This document shows, piece by piece, positions 1 through 10,846 of a DNA stretch of 64,000 nt. The notes below the pieces were generated by a model that was given only the letters and a program-made list of their open reading frames with translations, was not told where the DNA came from and searched no databases. The stretch comes from Silurus meridionalis. Lineage: Eukaryota; Chordata; Actinopteri; Siluriformes; Siluridae. Each line of letters starts with the position of its first letter. Within the stretch, counting starts at the first letter, position 1. The position numbers and the translations under genes were made by a program. The stretch is from contig NC_060887.1 in the NCBI RefSeq assembly GCF_014805685.1, positions 32,600,463-32,664,462 of the forward strand. Reading direction: 5' to 3'.

Positions 1-342
1 GGCTTTTGTAGTGCAAAAAAAAAAAAGAAGAATTTATTTGTCTCCAGGAAGATGCAGCTCTACCTCTGCCATGTTAATCTTTTTTCCGATGTGACTTCCG
101 GGACATGCCTCAGTGTCCGTAGTGTTGTGATGCATCATATTCACGTAGCAGCAGTGGTGCTGAGAGAACAGTTTAGTGAGGAGAAATCAATGTGCATATA
201 AAACATTACTCACTTTCTAAATTGAAAGTATCTGTGAATCTTACATCCCTTACTTTTTATGCTGGATCTTACAATAACTAACTCCTGCATTAGTGCTTCA
301 TCAGAAGCTAAACAGTTTCTTTCCCTGACCTAAATGCATGTA
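1..342. other. Intronic sequence, nothing recognised
   Basis: A poly-A run lies near 17-28. I see no coding, RNA or repeat signature in this stretch. Confidence 0.4.
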
Positions 343-880
343 CATCGATCAGCCATAACTTTAGCATCACTGAATGGTGAGGAGAATAATATTGGATTTC
401 TTGTCACAATGGCACCTGTCAATTTGTGGGTTATATTTTATTGCAAGTGAATAGTCAGTTCTCATATTTGATGTATTGCAAGCAGAAAAAATAGGCAAGC
501 ACAAGGATCTGAGTGACTTTGGCAAGAAACCATTTTTATATGTCTAAAGAAAGCATTTCCAGAACCTTTCTTACCTGGGGAAGAGATTCACTTCTAGAAA
601 GCAGGCAAAGCCAATAGAGGTACTCTGATAAAATGTTCTGCTGGGGAAATGATGGTCCTGGCATTCATGTGGATGTTGCTTTGACACGTACCACCTACCT
701 AAACGCTGTTGCAAACCAAATACACCCCTTCAAGGCAACAGTATTGCCTAATGATAGTGTCTTCTTTCAGAAGGGTAATGCACCGTGCTTCACTGCAAAA
801 AGTGAAATGGTTTGAGATTTTCAAATTCCTGAGATCTTAGACTGATCAGATATCGGTGGGATGTACTGGACAGATGCATG
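343..880 (+). mobile_element. Tc1-like DNA transposon remnant, family A, internally deleted
   Basis: The left end (CGATCAGCCATAACTTTA near 347) and the following stretch (ATGGCACCTGTCAA near 410) match the start of a common fish Tc1-like element. The middle, covering the helix-turn-helix and first catalytic Asp, is missing. From 633 the frame reads MFCWGNDGPGIHVDV and then QKGNAPC, the block around the second catalytic Asp of a Tc1 transposase. The Asp expected in QQDNAPC is Gly here. Further on (835-878) the region of the catalytic Glu is scrambled but still ends in WDVLD. TA target sites are expected; a TA lies at 341-342. This is a dead, deletion-derived copy. Other family A copies are at 15060, 22455 and 23171. 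Confidence 0.8.
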
Positions 881-1147
881 TAATCTATAATGCGTCAGAG
901 CACTGTTAATTATTTAAAAATACTCATATTAATACTTGTGTCTTCTAGTTGCAGTGTTATGATTGATCCTGGATTGAAATGTAGATGGCAATGTAGATGA
1001 TGTAATTGTGTATGCAAACTTATCATTTCATGAATTCTCACTGCCACAATGTCCTTATATATCTAAATATTAATAACATTACGTGAAAGTCTAATTAAGT
1101 GTCTCAAAAATACATTATATGGACAGATGTAATTGAAAGCCTAACAT

Positions 1148-1425
1148 TTTTCCAGCCATGTGTGGTTCTTGGAGGCACACAATTAGATTGGAGGAACACA
1201 GTTGTATAAGATCTGATCAGGAGCTCTTGACTTCAATTCCCTGTACCACCGCGCTGCCCTCTGCTGTACCCTTGGGCAAGGCCTTTAACCCTCATTCGCT
1301 CATTTGTATAAATGAGTTAACTGTAAGTCTACAATAGGAGTTACAATTACAATAATTCTACAAATGTGAACTACAATAGGAGACCCAAACCTGTTCCAGC
1401 ATAACAATGCTGGTGTGCATAGTAT
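1148..1425 (+). mobile_element. Tc1-like remnant, family C, split by a SINE
   Basis: Two short blocks flank a SINE. The left block (1155-1210: CATGTGTGGTTCTTGGAGGC, then CACAGTTGTATAAG) and the right block (1380-1415: GACCCAAACCTGTTCCAGCA) are adjacent segments of the family C element seen at 5997 and 48005. They encode the area just before the second catalytic Asp. Only a fragment remains and no terminal repeat is visible. Confidence 0.55.
1196..1330 (+). mobile_element. tRNA-derived SINE fragment
   Basis: The stretch contains the typical body GGGCAAGGCCTTTAACCCTC followed by a decayed tail with TAAATGAGTTAACTGTAAG. The tRNA-like head is degraded. It sits inside the family C Tc1 fragment, so it inserted later. 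Confidence 0.5.
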
Positions 1426-1433
1426 AAAATAAA

Positions 1434-1434
<1 letters not shown>

Positions 1435-1502
<68 letters not shown>
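1435..1502. repeat. (TA)n microsatellite
   Basis: An uninterrupted TA dinucleotide array of about 34 units, directly after the family C fragment. Confidence 0.97.
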
Positions 1503-1505
<3 letters not shown>

Positions 1506-1775
1506 TTTATATGTTTCCACTGTTTCTCAATGTAAAATAAGCTTTAGATTGCTAGGAGCTTCTAAATCCACAACTCCAACTGACTGTGTTAGACTTTAGA
1601 AAGACAATACTCATAGTCACTGGCACCTGATATTTCTCACTCCCCGGTGTTTGTATTGTGGTTTTAATTATTTATAATCATACCATGTTTTCCTTGCCAC
1701 ATTGCCCCAGGCTTGCTCATTGAGGATAAATACACATAGTTCACATATTTACATTTTTGTTCTATAATTCATAAA

Positions 1776-1840
1776 TTCTGTAATGCTGCTTTGAGACAAT
1801 GTGCATTGTGAAATGCACTATAGAAATAAACATGAATTCT
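1776..1840 (-). repeat. 3'/5' end fragment of the CAAAGCAGC dispersed repeat
   Basis: The stretch TGCTGCTTTGAGACAATG followed by AAATGCACTATAGAAATAAA is the reverse complement of the start of a dispersed repeat. Fuller copies lie at 18069-18462, 36471-37130 and 55092-55330. Its terminal GAATTCTG runs straight into the tetranucleotide array. Confidence 0.6.
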
Positions 1841-2004
<164 letters not shown>

Positions 2005-2865
2005 GCTCATATGGTGTAAGGAATAATGTAACATTGCTATATATTGTATTAACATATTGAATCCGGTGATGTTTGTTATGGACTAAAAGCTAACAGTGCC
2101 ACAGAGCAGAAAATATGCAGAAATGTCTCAGGTCTGGTGACTCAGTGAAGTTGTCCAGGTGTGGTGAAAGAAGCATGAAGGTTATGACAGAGAGTGAGGG
2201 AAAACAAGGAGAAGACTGAATGAGTGAGTTAAAAAGAGGACAGATATTACGATAGAAGGACAGGGATTCGAGGATGGACAGAGGGATGTTGATGGACAGG
2301 AATGTGAGAAAACATGGTTAGGTGTCATTCGATGTGAAGGCCAGCGCAGTGGAGATGCGACTAGACCTCCTCATCAACACAGAGCTGGTAGAAGGCGACT
2401 TGTTAAAAGTCTGGCCTCTTTGTCTGAAACCTCAGGGGGGATCACTCGGAGGAGAATTCTGGACCACTGGGGTAATAAGAGCTTTCGTCACTTTGCCCTC
2501 AGTTGAAGAGAGAGAAGAAGAGAAGGAGGAGGAGGAGGAGGAGGAGGAGGGAGTGTGTATAATGGGTCACAGCTCACAGATTGTCAGACAGGCGCTTGTG
2601 AATAATGGAGTGTTATTGAGGAGGCAAAACTGCACTTTGAAAGATGCTGTGACTTGCAGGTCGTCATATCTTTTGATCCTCAGCTGTAACTGTTCCTTAT
2701 AACTGTGAATGATTACATTTGTGGAAATCATTACAATTGTACTCATTTGTCACACAGTTAAATAAAATATCAGCTATTGTTTACAAAATCGAGCTAATGA
2801 TCAGCAGGCTTCTTTAAATCTGCCTGTTGTGTCGTGATCATTTTGTCTCATTCAATTCATCTTCT
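2005..2865. other. Intronic sequence with a short GGA array
   Basis: The only structure is a GGA trinucleotide array at 2524-2551. A 126-codon open frame at 2322-2702 runs through it and gains its Glu tract from the array; it resembles no family I know. Confidence 0.45.
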
Positions 2866-3200
2866 TCGGTTTTCTTCGCTCGGGCCCACACTTACAGCAC
2901 CGGTACCTGGGCACGGAGCCCGAGAGAGCAAGATGACGGATCCATCCGCTTTCCTGCTCCAGATCTCAAGCTGTGACTGACTCAGTTCTTTGACTCAGCT
3001 TTGGCACAGAGGCTCGAGCAGAGCGGAGGCAGCGAGGGCCGCATGATCGCTCGGTCCATAGTTGAAAAATAGAAAAGACTGAATAAAACGTAGACGGTAT
3101 AGCCGACCGTGGCAGTGAGAGCATTGAATTTGCTCGACGTGGCAGTACGTTCGTTGTTCATCGTTATGTCATATGTTCCCGATTAGCTCACAGCGAGATA
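2866..3200. promoter_or_regulatory. Candidate regulatory island: CpG-richer patch with two AP-1/NF-E2-like sites
   Basis: This patch carries roughly two dozen CpG dinucleotides by eye, far more than the AT-rich flanks, and no repeat I recognise. Two copies of TGACTCAG (2978-2985 and 2991-2998) lie 13 bp apart. They match the AP-1 core TGA(C/G)TCA and, with the following GC, resemble NF-E2/Maf sites. An enhancer or an unannotated alternative promoter inside the fars2 intron is possible. No TATA box or start codon context argues for a promoter, so this is a candidate only. Confidence 0.3.
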
Positions 3201-4473
3201 CCAGATTCTGCCCAAGAACTGATTTGATGTCATTATCGGTTCTTAGAAAACAAGTTGATTATTCATGAGCAGCCGAGTGAGCAGTGTTCCATCTGTATGG
3301 ATGTCTCATCTCTCTCTCACTCTTTCACTCTCACTCTCTCAAACACACTCACACACACACACACACACCCTCCTGTCCTGTCAGTGTGTGTATTAAGTGA
3401 CGGCAGACTCTCCTCTGTGAGAGAGAGAGCAGTCAGTGCTTGCTGGCGTTAGCAGGTTGGAGTGAGCGTAATTGTGTCGCCTGTAGATTTATAGAGGCTG
3501 ACAAGCCGCAGCCGAGGCTGCTGAGTAATCTTTGTGTAATTGAGAGTAGAGGTCACCAGAGGGAGACCGCACCGCCCCTCGACAAATCCCCAAGGCACCG
3601 CTGCATATTAGATTGTGTTTGCATGTGTGTGTGTCTGAGAGAGAAAGACGGAGGCCGAGACAGAATATTTACAGTCATGCGTGTGCATCCTAAATCGCTC
3701 CTTCTGCAGTTCTTCATATCTCCCCAGTTGTGAACGCATTAGGTGTGAAGTGAGGGCGTGTACCGCGTGTGGAGGAGGAGAGTCTGAAAAAATGTGAGAA
3801 ACATTAGTCAAAGCACAAAAATATCCCGTTCCCTGTTTATATTGTTGTGATACCAAGCCTGTTTTGTGTCGCTGTGAAATTGGCCCACATGCAGCTGTGC
3901 TGGTGTCAATCTGCCTCTACTGCTGTGGACACGCCGGCAAAAAAACAGGTGCACAAGCTCATCCAGACGAGCAGTCAGGCCCAGTCCCCATCAAACAGAG
4001 CTGTCACGGCGTCGGTTTAAAGGAGAGGGAGAAAGGCAGAGCGTGGCAAGGGGAGGAGAAGGAGAAACGGTTAGAAGAGAAGGAGGGAGAGAGACAATAC
4101 CGCTGCCTGTCACAGACACTACTATATAAGATGTGCTCGTCTTATGGGTTGCTGCGTATACACTCATTTGAGATGGAGCAGGTGTTTATTGAAGTATTGA
4201 AGATAGAGGGATGGACAGGGACAGGGAGCTGTGTTTAAAGGATTTTCCTCAGGTCAGATCAAGGACATGCCAGGAAGAGAATCGCTGCAGTCTCATCACA
4301 TTTCCCAAAAGGAGAGAGCCTGAATTTGTGCTGTATTGCAAATCTGACACACTCGGTTCAGTTCAGTTTAATTCGTGTAACGCTGTTACTGTGCATATTC
4401 TTACAAATATATTCTCTTTTTTTTCCCCCTTACAGGGATAACTTATGGGATATTTTAGAGTTATTTAATTTTT
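3201..4473. other. Intronic sequence free of recognisable transposons
   Basis: Apart from the TC/CA array at 3307-3368, no repeat family is recognised. Two open frames (3440-3733 and 3864-4238) have low-complexity or random-looking products and no supporting splice or start context. Confidence 0.4.
3307..3368. repeat. TC/CA-rich microsatellite
   Basis: Imperfect TCTC and CACTCTC units pass into a run of about a dozen AC units. Confidence 0.85.
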
Positions 4474-4552
4474 AGATGCATTTGTATAGCAACACAATTG
4501 TATATTTCACAATGGACATTGTCCCAAAGCACTTTACCGAGATGAATAGATT
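4474..4552 (+). repeat. Diverged fragment of the CAAAGCAGC dispersed repeat
   Basis: TTCACAATGGACATTGTCCC and AAAGCACTTTACC match the start of the dispersed repeat seen best at 36471 and 55092. Confidence 0.5.
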
Positions 4553-4754
4553 ATTGGCGTAATGCAGCTTGTTGTGCAGCGGAGTCGCTATTGCCCCAGT
4601 GAAAAGATTATTTTCAGATAACTACACATCCCATAGTGTTAAAAAATAGCATTTCATTTGTTGGTGTTGTTGTAAAGAACGTAAATATTAATCTATTTTT
4701 TAGTTTCTATTTAATTTTGTTAAATGTTAAAAAACAAGTTGTGCTATGCTCAAA

Positions 4755-5040
4755 CATTCAGCGACTCACAGCGACAAAGCGACTGGAGACCGTTCATTTT
4801 CAATTAGAGCGAGCATGAGATGTGGGCGTGTCCAGTTGAAAAAGTTTACTAGCACTAATAAGAGTGAAGAACATAGAGCACGCAAGACCCATCTATTGAT
4901 TTGCCGTCAGAAGTAGAATGCTAGTTGCACCCTTCACTGATAAGTTACTATGGCGACGAGTAGTAGGAACGCCTACTGGTGACTTAACAGTACAGCGACT
5001 GGCGACTTGCAGCGCTAAAATCGCTGCATGTGTGAATGTG
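4755..5040. mobile_element. Possible short DNA element rich in AGCGAC motifs
   Basis: The two edges mirror each other: ACATTCAGCGACTCACAGCG at the left, and at the right a stretch whose reverse complement begins ACATTCACACATGCAGCGAT. Both sides hold repeated GCGACT units. This suggests a MITE of about 285 bp with imperfect inverted ends, but I have no second copy in the window to confirm it. Confidence 0.35.
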
Positions 5041-5996
5041 GCACGATTCTTGCAAAAGCACTGTTGCTGGATTTCACAGTATTTTACTGTGGCAATGGCA
5101 GCAATGCTTTACTGTGCAAAGTCTGTTCAAATGCAGGATACTTTTTTACATTTGGTATAAGTGTTTTGTGTCCAGTAAGATCTGTACGCCTGTCAGTCAT
5201 TTAATGTCTTTTTTCATTTTTCTTTCTCGCCCTCGGTTCTCGGTTCAGGTCCAGTATCTCGTATACGTTTGGATCAGTGTAACCATAAAACACCCAGGAT
5301 ATAGACTTCAATGAAGAATCATGAGTGACAGGGCAAGTTGTGTCTAGATATGGCTTGGTCTGATTTCATGAAAAAGCTCATAAATTACATTCACTATGTC
5401 AACTTCCATATCAGCTTTACACACATCCTCTCTACTCAGTACAGCGTTTATAAATCAGACCCAATTTCCCTGTGTGCATGGTTCATATATCAGCGAGGCA
5501 GCGTGCAGCGGCTTTGTTTTTGTGTGTAGGCTGAGAGGAAACCGAGGGTGAAATGTGATGAAAACCATGGTGGGGGAAATCGATGTGCGAGACGGTGGCT
5601 AAAGAGATCACCCCAGGAGGAGGGAGTCTCACGCGGGCCTGCCAGCTGAGAGGAATATCAATTCCCGTTTCTCCATTTCTTTAATGTGATCGTTTGCTAA
5701 TTAGCGGACAATGTAATATTGGGAAAGAGGGAGCATTTCAACCTTCACCTTGTACATGTCAAATATCATAATATAGGGAATACATTTAAGATAAATTATA
5801 ATACAATATCTGCTCCTTTCGACCTTTGTATGCATAATACCTTTACATTATTATGCGTTTTTCCAAAGCTGTATGGAATTAGGTTTTGGAAACTGTAGAA
5901 TCAGAATTAAGATCACAGCAAGGTCAAAGAAAGTTTTTTTTTTTTTTTCTTCAGCAACTTTTGATTATAAGGACAAAAGAATTGGGACTCCTGACC
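5041..5996. other. Intronic sequence, nothing recognised
   Basis: No repeat family, exon or RNA gene seen. 5570-5720 is slightly GC-richer and repeat-free. Confidence 0.4.
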
Positions 5997-6376
5997 TCTT
6001 CTTCCATATGTGGCTCGTCAAACTGTTACCACAATGCTGGTACACAATCGTATAGGACGTTTTTTGAATGCGGTATAATAAATCTTTGCATTAACTTGAA
6101 CTTGGAAAACCAAAACTGTTCCAGCATGGAAATGCCCTTGTGCAAAAAGTGAGCTTTGTTAGATCTGCTTAACATGGTTTGGAGAGGAAGATCTTGACTG
6201 GCCTGCTATAGAGATCTGATCTCAAACCCACTGAACACTTTTGGAATGAATTGGAACACCGACTGCACCCCAGACCACCTCACCTCACCTTCATCAGTGA
6301 TGTAGATCAATGTGATGCTCAAAAAGCACATAGCATACTTATGACAAGGTGTCCGCAAACATTTGCCGTTATATAT
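5997..6376 (+). mobile_element. Tc1-like remnant, family C, 3' half
   Basis: The segment starts within the transposase gene (TTCCATATGTGGCTCGTCAA) and runs to the right terminus, where AAGGTGTCCGCAAACATTTG precedes a TA-rich end. The block CTGTTCCAGCATGGAAATGC corresponds to LFQHDNA of intact relatives, but the catalytic Asp codon has become Gly. Later ATTGGAACACCGACTGCACC matches the C-terminal coding part. The 5' half is missing. Confidence 0.75.
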
Positions 6377-6629
6377 TTTATATTAAGTGTATTATTGGCA
6401 TACAAATTAATAACCTAAAAATACTAGACCTGTCCGTTTTGAAAAGTTGTAGAATTTTTTTGTGGAAATGACGATGAACCCTTGGGAATTGAATATTTAC
6501 AAAATAAATAAAATATGAGCTCTGGAGTGTTTGTTGTCCCAAATGTTTCTAGTTGGAAGCTAAAATTGAGTTACATAATTGTGTCTTAAATGAATGAGAG
6601 AAAACACTGCTAATTCATTCATACACTCT

Positions 6630-6770
6630 ACTATCTTATTTATACACTTAGCAGTTGAGGATTTAAAGCCTTGTTCAAGGGCCCAGGAGGGGGAGCATTG
6701 AAGTGCTGGGATTTTAACTCATGGCCTTCCAATCTGAAGTTCACCATCACGATCATGAGAGCTAGATCCT
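6630..6770 (-). mobile_element. tRNA-derived SINE, decayed
   Basis: The minus strand contains a B-box-like GGCCATGAGTTAAAATCCCA, then CCTGGGCCCTTGAACAAGGC, and a truncated tail. This is the family seen at 13752, 34382 and 35855. Confidence 0.6.
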
Positions 6771-6974
6771 CCTGAGTTCTTTTCAATTCAATTTCCCTTT
6801 TTTACGTTTTTCTTATCTGGGAGTAAAATTTTCTCCCCTTGAAATCTTTAGAGCCAAGATGCAGGCAGACACAAAACATCAGAAAATGTAAATTGTTTGT
6901 GTTGAAGCTTCATGCATACAGATGTTATCCCTTCAGACTGCCCTTTCCCAGCTCCTTTGGAAAAGGGCAATCTG

Positions 6975-6977
<3 letters not shown>

Positions 6978-7021
<44 letters not shown>
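6978..7021. repeat. (TA)n microsatellite
   Basis: An uninterrupted array of 22 AT units. Three overlapping open frames here are artefacts with Ile-Tyr repeats. Confidence 0.97.
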
Positions 7022-7025
<4 letters not shown>

Positions 7026-7401
7026 AAACCCTTTCCTCACAACCACCTGTCTGTGGGTGCCCAGGGTAGCAACAGCATACTGATAGCAACAGCATCTCTG
7101 TTCATGTAGCACCAAAGTCAAGTTCACTCCCAGATGCCTTTCAAGGTATAAAAACAAGATTTGAACATAAAGGCTTCATTTAAAAATAAATTAACTGTAA
7201 CAGCTACATTTCTCTCGACCATTTAAAGTCCTCTGCTCAGCGTCCACGTGTTTCTTAAATAGACCACCAAGCAACACTTTCCTAACTGAAATTTTACTGG
7301 GAAATTTGATTTATTTTTTCGTTTGTTCTGGAATAAAGAGTGTAATAAATTTGATATCGATTGAAATCACAGAACATTAAGTTATAAGTCAACGCAATGT
7401 A

Positions 7402-7923
7402 CAGTACAGACCAAAAGTTTGGACACACCTTCTCATTCAAAGAGTTTTCTTCACACTGAAGGCATCAAAACTATGAATTAACACATGTGGAATTATATAT
7501 GGAATTATATACATAACAAAAAAGTGTGAAACAACTGAAAAATGTCATATTCTAGGTTCTTCAAAGTAGCCACCTTTTGCTTTGATTACTGCTTTGCACA
7601 CTCTTGGCATTCTTTTGATGAGCTTCAAGAGGTAGTCACCTGACATGGTCTTCCAACAGTCTTGAAGGAGTTCCCCAAGAGATGCTTGGCACTTGTTGGC
7701 CCTTTTGCCTTCACTCTGCGGTCCAGCTCACCCCTAAACCATCTCGATTGGGTTCAGGTCCGGTGACTGTGGAGGCCAGGTCATCTGGCGCAGCACCCCA
7801 TCACTCTCCTTCTTGTTCAAATAGCCCTTGATGCCTTCAGTGTGACTCTACAATTCTCATAGTCATGAAAATAAAGAAAACTCTTTAAATGAGAAGGTGT
7901 GTCCAAACTTTTGGTCTGTACTG
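7402..7923. mobile_element. Non-autonomous Tc1/mariner-type element with near-perfect 50-bp inverted repeats
   Basis: The left arm (7402-7451) starts CAGTACAGACCAAAAGTTTG. The right arm (7874-7923) is its reverse complement with one mismatch in 50 bp by direct comparison. TA dinucleotides flank both ends (7400-7401 and 7924-7925), the target duplication expected for Tc1/mariner. At 522 bp it is far too short for a full transposase, so it depends on enzyme supplied elsewhere. The interior holds a C-terminal transposase fragment on the minus strand. The well-preserved arms suggest a relatively recent insertion. Confidence 0.92.
7562..7793 (-). pseudogene. Tc1-like transposase C-terminal fragment
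   Basis: On the minus strand the frame reads MTWPPQSPDLNPIEMV, the signature around the third catalytic residue (the Glu of the DDE triad, in NPIE) of Tc1 transposases. A stop codon follows immediately where relatives have Trp, and a one-base shift is needed to continue. The downstream residues KAKGPTSA and KRMPRVCKAVIKAKGGYFEE resemble Tc1 C-termini. The N-terminal DNA-binding domain and first two Asp residues are absent, so the product cannot act. Confidence 0.75.
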
Positions 7924-7925
7924 TA

Positions 7926-8277
7926 TGTAAACAATGACTTTTCAAAATACAAGTTATTCGTTTAACTTCACAGTCAAATCCCTGTTAAATATTGTGATCT
8001 ATTTTTTCTTCTTTTCTTGAACATCATGCTTTCCTGCTATCATGTCTTTCAATATGTTAATATAATTAGCATCACTCTGATCGATATCTTTGATAGCTTT
8101 TTTCTACACAGTATATGTTCTTTTATATTGTGTGCATTATTAACACTCAGGTGTGCACAGGTGGAATATTGGCATAATTAACCTGCTTATGCTTTGTCGT
8201 TGTTTTTTTTAGCTGCCTAGTAATGGTTTTCTCATGACTTTGACTATTGAAAAATGGGAAGAGAATTGTGTTTTCAC
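7926..8277. other. Intronic sequence, nothing recognised
   Basis: AT-rich; no repeat or exon seen. Confidence 0.4.
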
Positions 8278-9129
8278 CAGTGGTGGACAGCAACAAAGTA
8301 AATGTAATTCGTTACTGTACTTAAGTAGTTTTTTCGTGTATCTGTACTTTACTGAAGTATTTCCATTTGGGGAGAATTTAAATTTAACTTCACTACACAA
8401 GAACATATTTACGTTTAATCACCACATTATCTGTGTAAAGCTGCTTTGAGACAATGTTCATTGTTAAAAGCGCTATACAAATAAAAATGAATTGAATTGA
8501 ATTGAATTTCAAAGTCAAATAAGTTGCTTTTTACTCAACTGCTTTTTGCAAAATCAGTCGTTCCTTTTTATCTGAGTGAATAAAAACTTGTTTACACAGC
8601 AAACCATCAATCAGGATCGAGCATAAGGTTTGTTTTAAACTTGTTTTTAATTGGCGCTTGGTGTATCTAGTTATCACCAACAATACAGTTTAGCATCAGT
8701 TCAACATCAAGCAGAACATTTTGAGAGGAACAATTGATGGAAGAAACTCCTGACTAGAGCTCACCACAAAATTTGTGGACTTATTTGCATTTTTTTTTCT
8801 TTACGTTGTTAAAAAGGCTTGGGGCTCATGATAATTGTAATAGATATCAATCAGTGTTGAACTCATTAATATAATTTTAATAATAGGTTGGCATGCTGAG
8901 AGTAACATTAGTCTTTTCACATAAACTGAGTTGATGAAGCAAAGAGTCTTGTGATAAAAATGATAATAGGAACATTACAGCCATAATAAATCATAGTACT
9001 TTGGTACATTTGAAGGCAAAACATTTTTGTACTTTTACTCAAGGGACAGTTTAGGGGGACAATTTTACTGGTCATATTTTACCCTGTGCAGCTCTACTTT
9101 AACTCAAACACATGGTTTGTCCACCACTG
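8278..9129. mobile_element. Non-autonomous hAT-type element, copy 1, with perfect 8-bp target duplication
   Basis: The termini are the inverted repeat CAGTGGTGGAC (8278-8288) and its complement GTCCACCACTG (9119-9129). GTTTTCAC lies directly outside both ends (8270-8277 and 9130-9137). A perfect 8-bp duplication is the hAT hallmark, and CAGTGG-type ends fit that superfamily. The interior is AT-rich and has no open frame of note, so it is non-autonomous. A sister copy lies at 50242-50867. This copy is interrupted by a 110-bp insertion at about 8399-8508. Confidence 0.93.
8399..8508 (-). repeat. CAAAGCAGC-repeat fragment inserted in the hAT element
   Basis: AAGCTGCTTTGAGACAATG, then AAAGCGCTATACAAATAAAA and a short GAATT tail, match the start of the dispersed repeat in reverse orientation. 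In the sister hAT copy (50242) the sequence passes from TTCACTACA straight to TTTCAAAGTC, so that copy gives the empty site. Confidence 0.75.
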
Positions 9130-9577
9130 GTTTTCACTTTACCGTATCTGGAAACAAAATGCTCCTGAGGCAAGGTGTGGTCTGTGCTTTTCACGTTTCT
9201 GATTAGATGAAAACATTAACCGGAGCTAAAGCCAGCAGGTAGGGGGTTGGAAGGAATGGCTGGGTATAATTCTCACAGGAATCCTGATAATGGTGCATTT
9301 TGATTTAGAATGCCTGGCTGCTGTGAGTGAAATAGAGAGTGAGTGAATGAGGACATGCATGTTTCAGCATGTCAGTCTAAGAATGCTTATGCTGCCTCAT
9401 ATTGTGACAATTTGCTTTCCTTCACCTTGCTGCATAAACTGCAGAATAAGGCCATGATTAAAGTTGGGCTTTATTTGTAACACCTTAGTAATAACCGAGG
9501 GCACATTTGCATGCAGACTCTAGGGGTTGAGCAAGCAAAACGTCTCCCTGAGCACTTGCGCTGGCAATGATTACCTC

Positions 9578-9580
<3 letters not shown>

Positions 9581-9610
<30 letters not shown>
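9581..9610. repeat. (CA)n microsatellite
   Basis: Fifteen uninterrupted CA units. Confidence 0.95.
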
Positions 9611-9614
<4 letters not shown>

Positions 9615-10805
9615 CATGGACATAAGGTCAGGAACGGCAGCAGTGAGCCTCTGCTGACACAAAACTAAACAAACACCGAGCATCATGTTGCTGGTGTCAG
9701 CTAGCCCCAAAGTCTGGGGTCGATGAGTGAGTGACAAGGCTGTAGAGTCTCACACCCACAGAGAGGTGAAGGAAAAGGAGCATGGAGTGGTGGCTCTCAT
9801 TTTGGAACATCAAGCTGATCCACTCCAATAAACCCGACAGACAGCCTGACTCAAAAATACATCGTGTGATATTTACAAAAAGTGTCAAAAGTATGAGAAG
9901 AGTAGAAACAGATGATTGAGGAGAAAGAGGTCAGCCGTGTTGGCAGGAACGGAAAATTCAGGCATAATCTTGGTAGCTTTTTATTTGGATGATACAATTA
10001 ACAACAAACTTATAGCATGCTAGGCAACGTGTCAGGTGACCGACATAAACCATCCGATCTACTCGTATTCAGAAATATGTTACTAGTTTCTGTTTGTTGA
10101 TGTTTAGCAGATAATCGAATCACACTTTATAACAAGGGCATTTATGTAAGATCTGTCCACACATATACAGATATTTCTAAAAATCTATTTTTTCTTGTTT
10201 TGGCCTCTTGGCCATACCATTTTATATGATGGTTGTGTTTTGTTTTGCTTCCTGTGTCTCAGGTTTGAAGCTTGAAGTGGAGAATAAACACATATTTGTC
10301 AGTTTTATTGTCTTGAAAAATCCTCAACAATGTTTTTTTATCTTCAGCGTGCCAGTCCTGGGAAAATCTATGGAATTCAATTTGTGCCAAATGTGTTAAA
10401 TGTAAACTTTCCAAGAAACAAAAAAAACATATGCAACAAGAGGGAGGAAAAAACCCTTAAAGTAATGAACTTAATAATGAAAATGTCACATGGCATTATT
10501 TGTTCACGTTTTCTCCTCCCTCTCACTTCTTTATCCAGATTTCCATTTATGCTGCACTAGTTTATGTTTGTCATTGTGACACAAATCATTCATGATGGGC
10601 TTGGCTTTACCAGCACTTTATTCTGATTGGCTAATGGGATTTGGATCGACAACACTTGGCGCAAATGTAATTCCATTTGAATAAAAATGTTATAACCCCA
10701 TGAAGTCTGCCATTCTTCCATTTCTCAGGGAGTTTAATCATTCGAATAATTGCACGTGATGCTACAAACGTAGGATCTGCTTCAGAATCTGCAATGGTTC
10801 AAGTT

Positions 10806-10846
10806 AAAATAAATAAATAAATAAATAAATAAATAAAAAATAAAGG
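10806..10846. repeat. (AAAT)n microsatellite
   Basis: About nine AAAT units ending in a short A run. Confidence 0.95.

Noticed and set aside
2322..2702. 126-codon open frame with a poly-Glu tract
   Set aside because: The Glu tract comes from a GGA array; no domain, splice context or homology is recognisable.
3864..4238. 124-codon open frame
   Set aside because: The product is low-complexity Lys/Glu-rich in part with no recognisable family; chance frame in GC-richer DNA.
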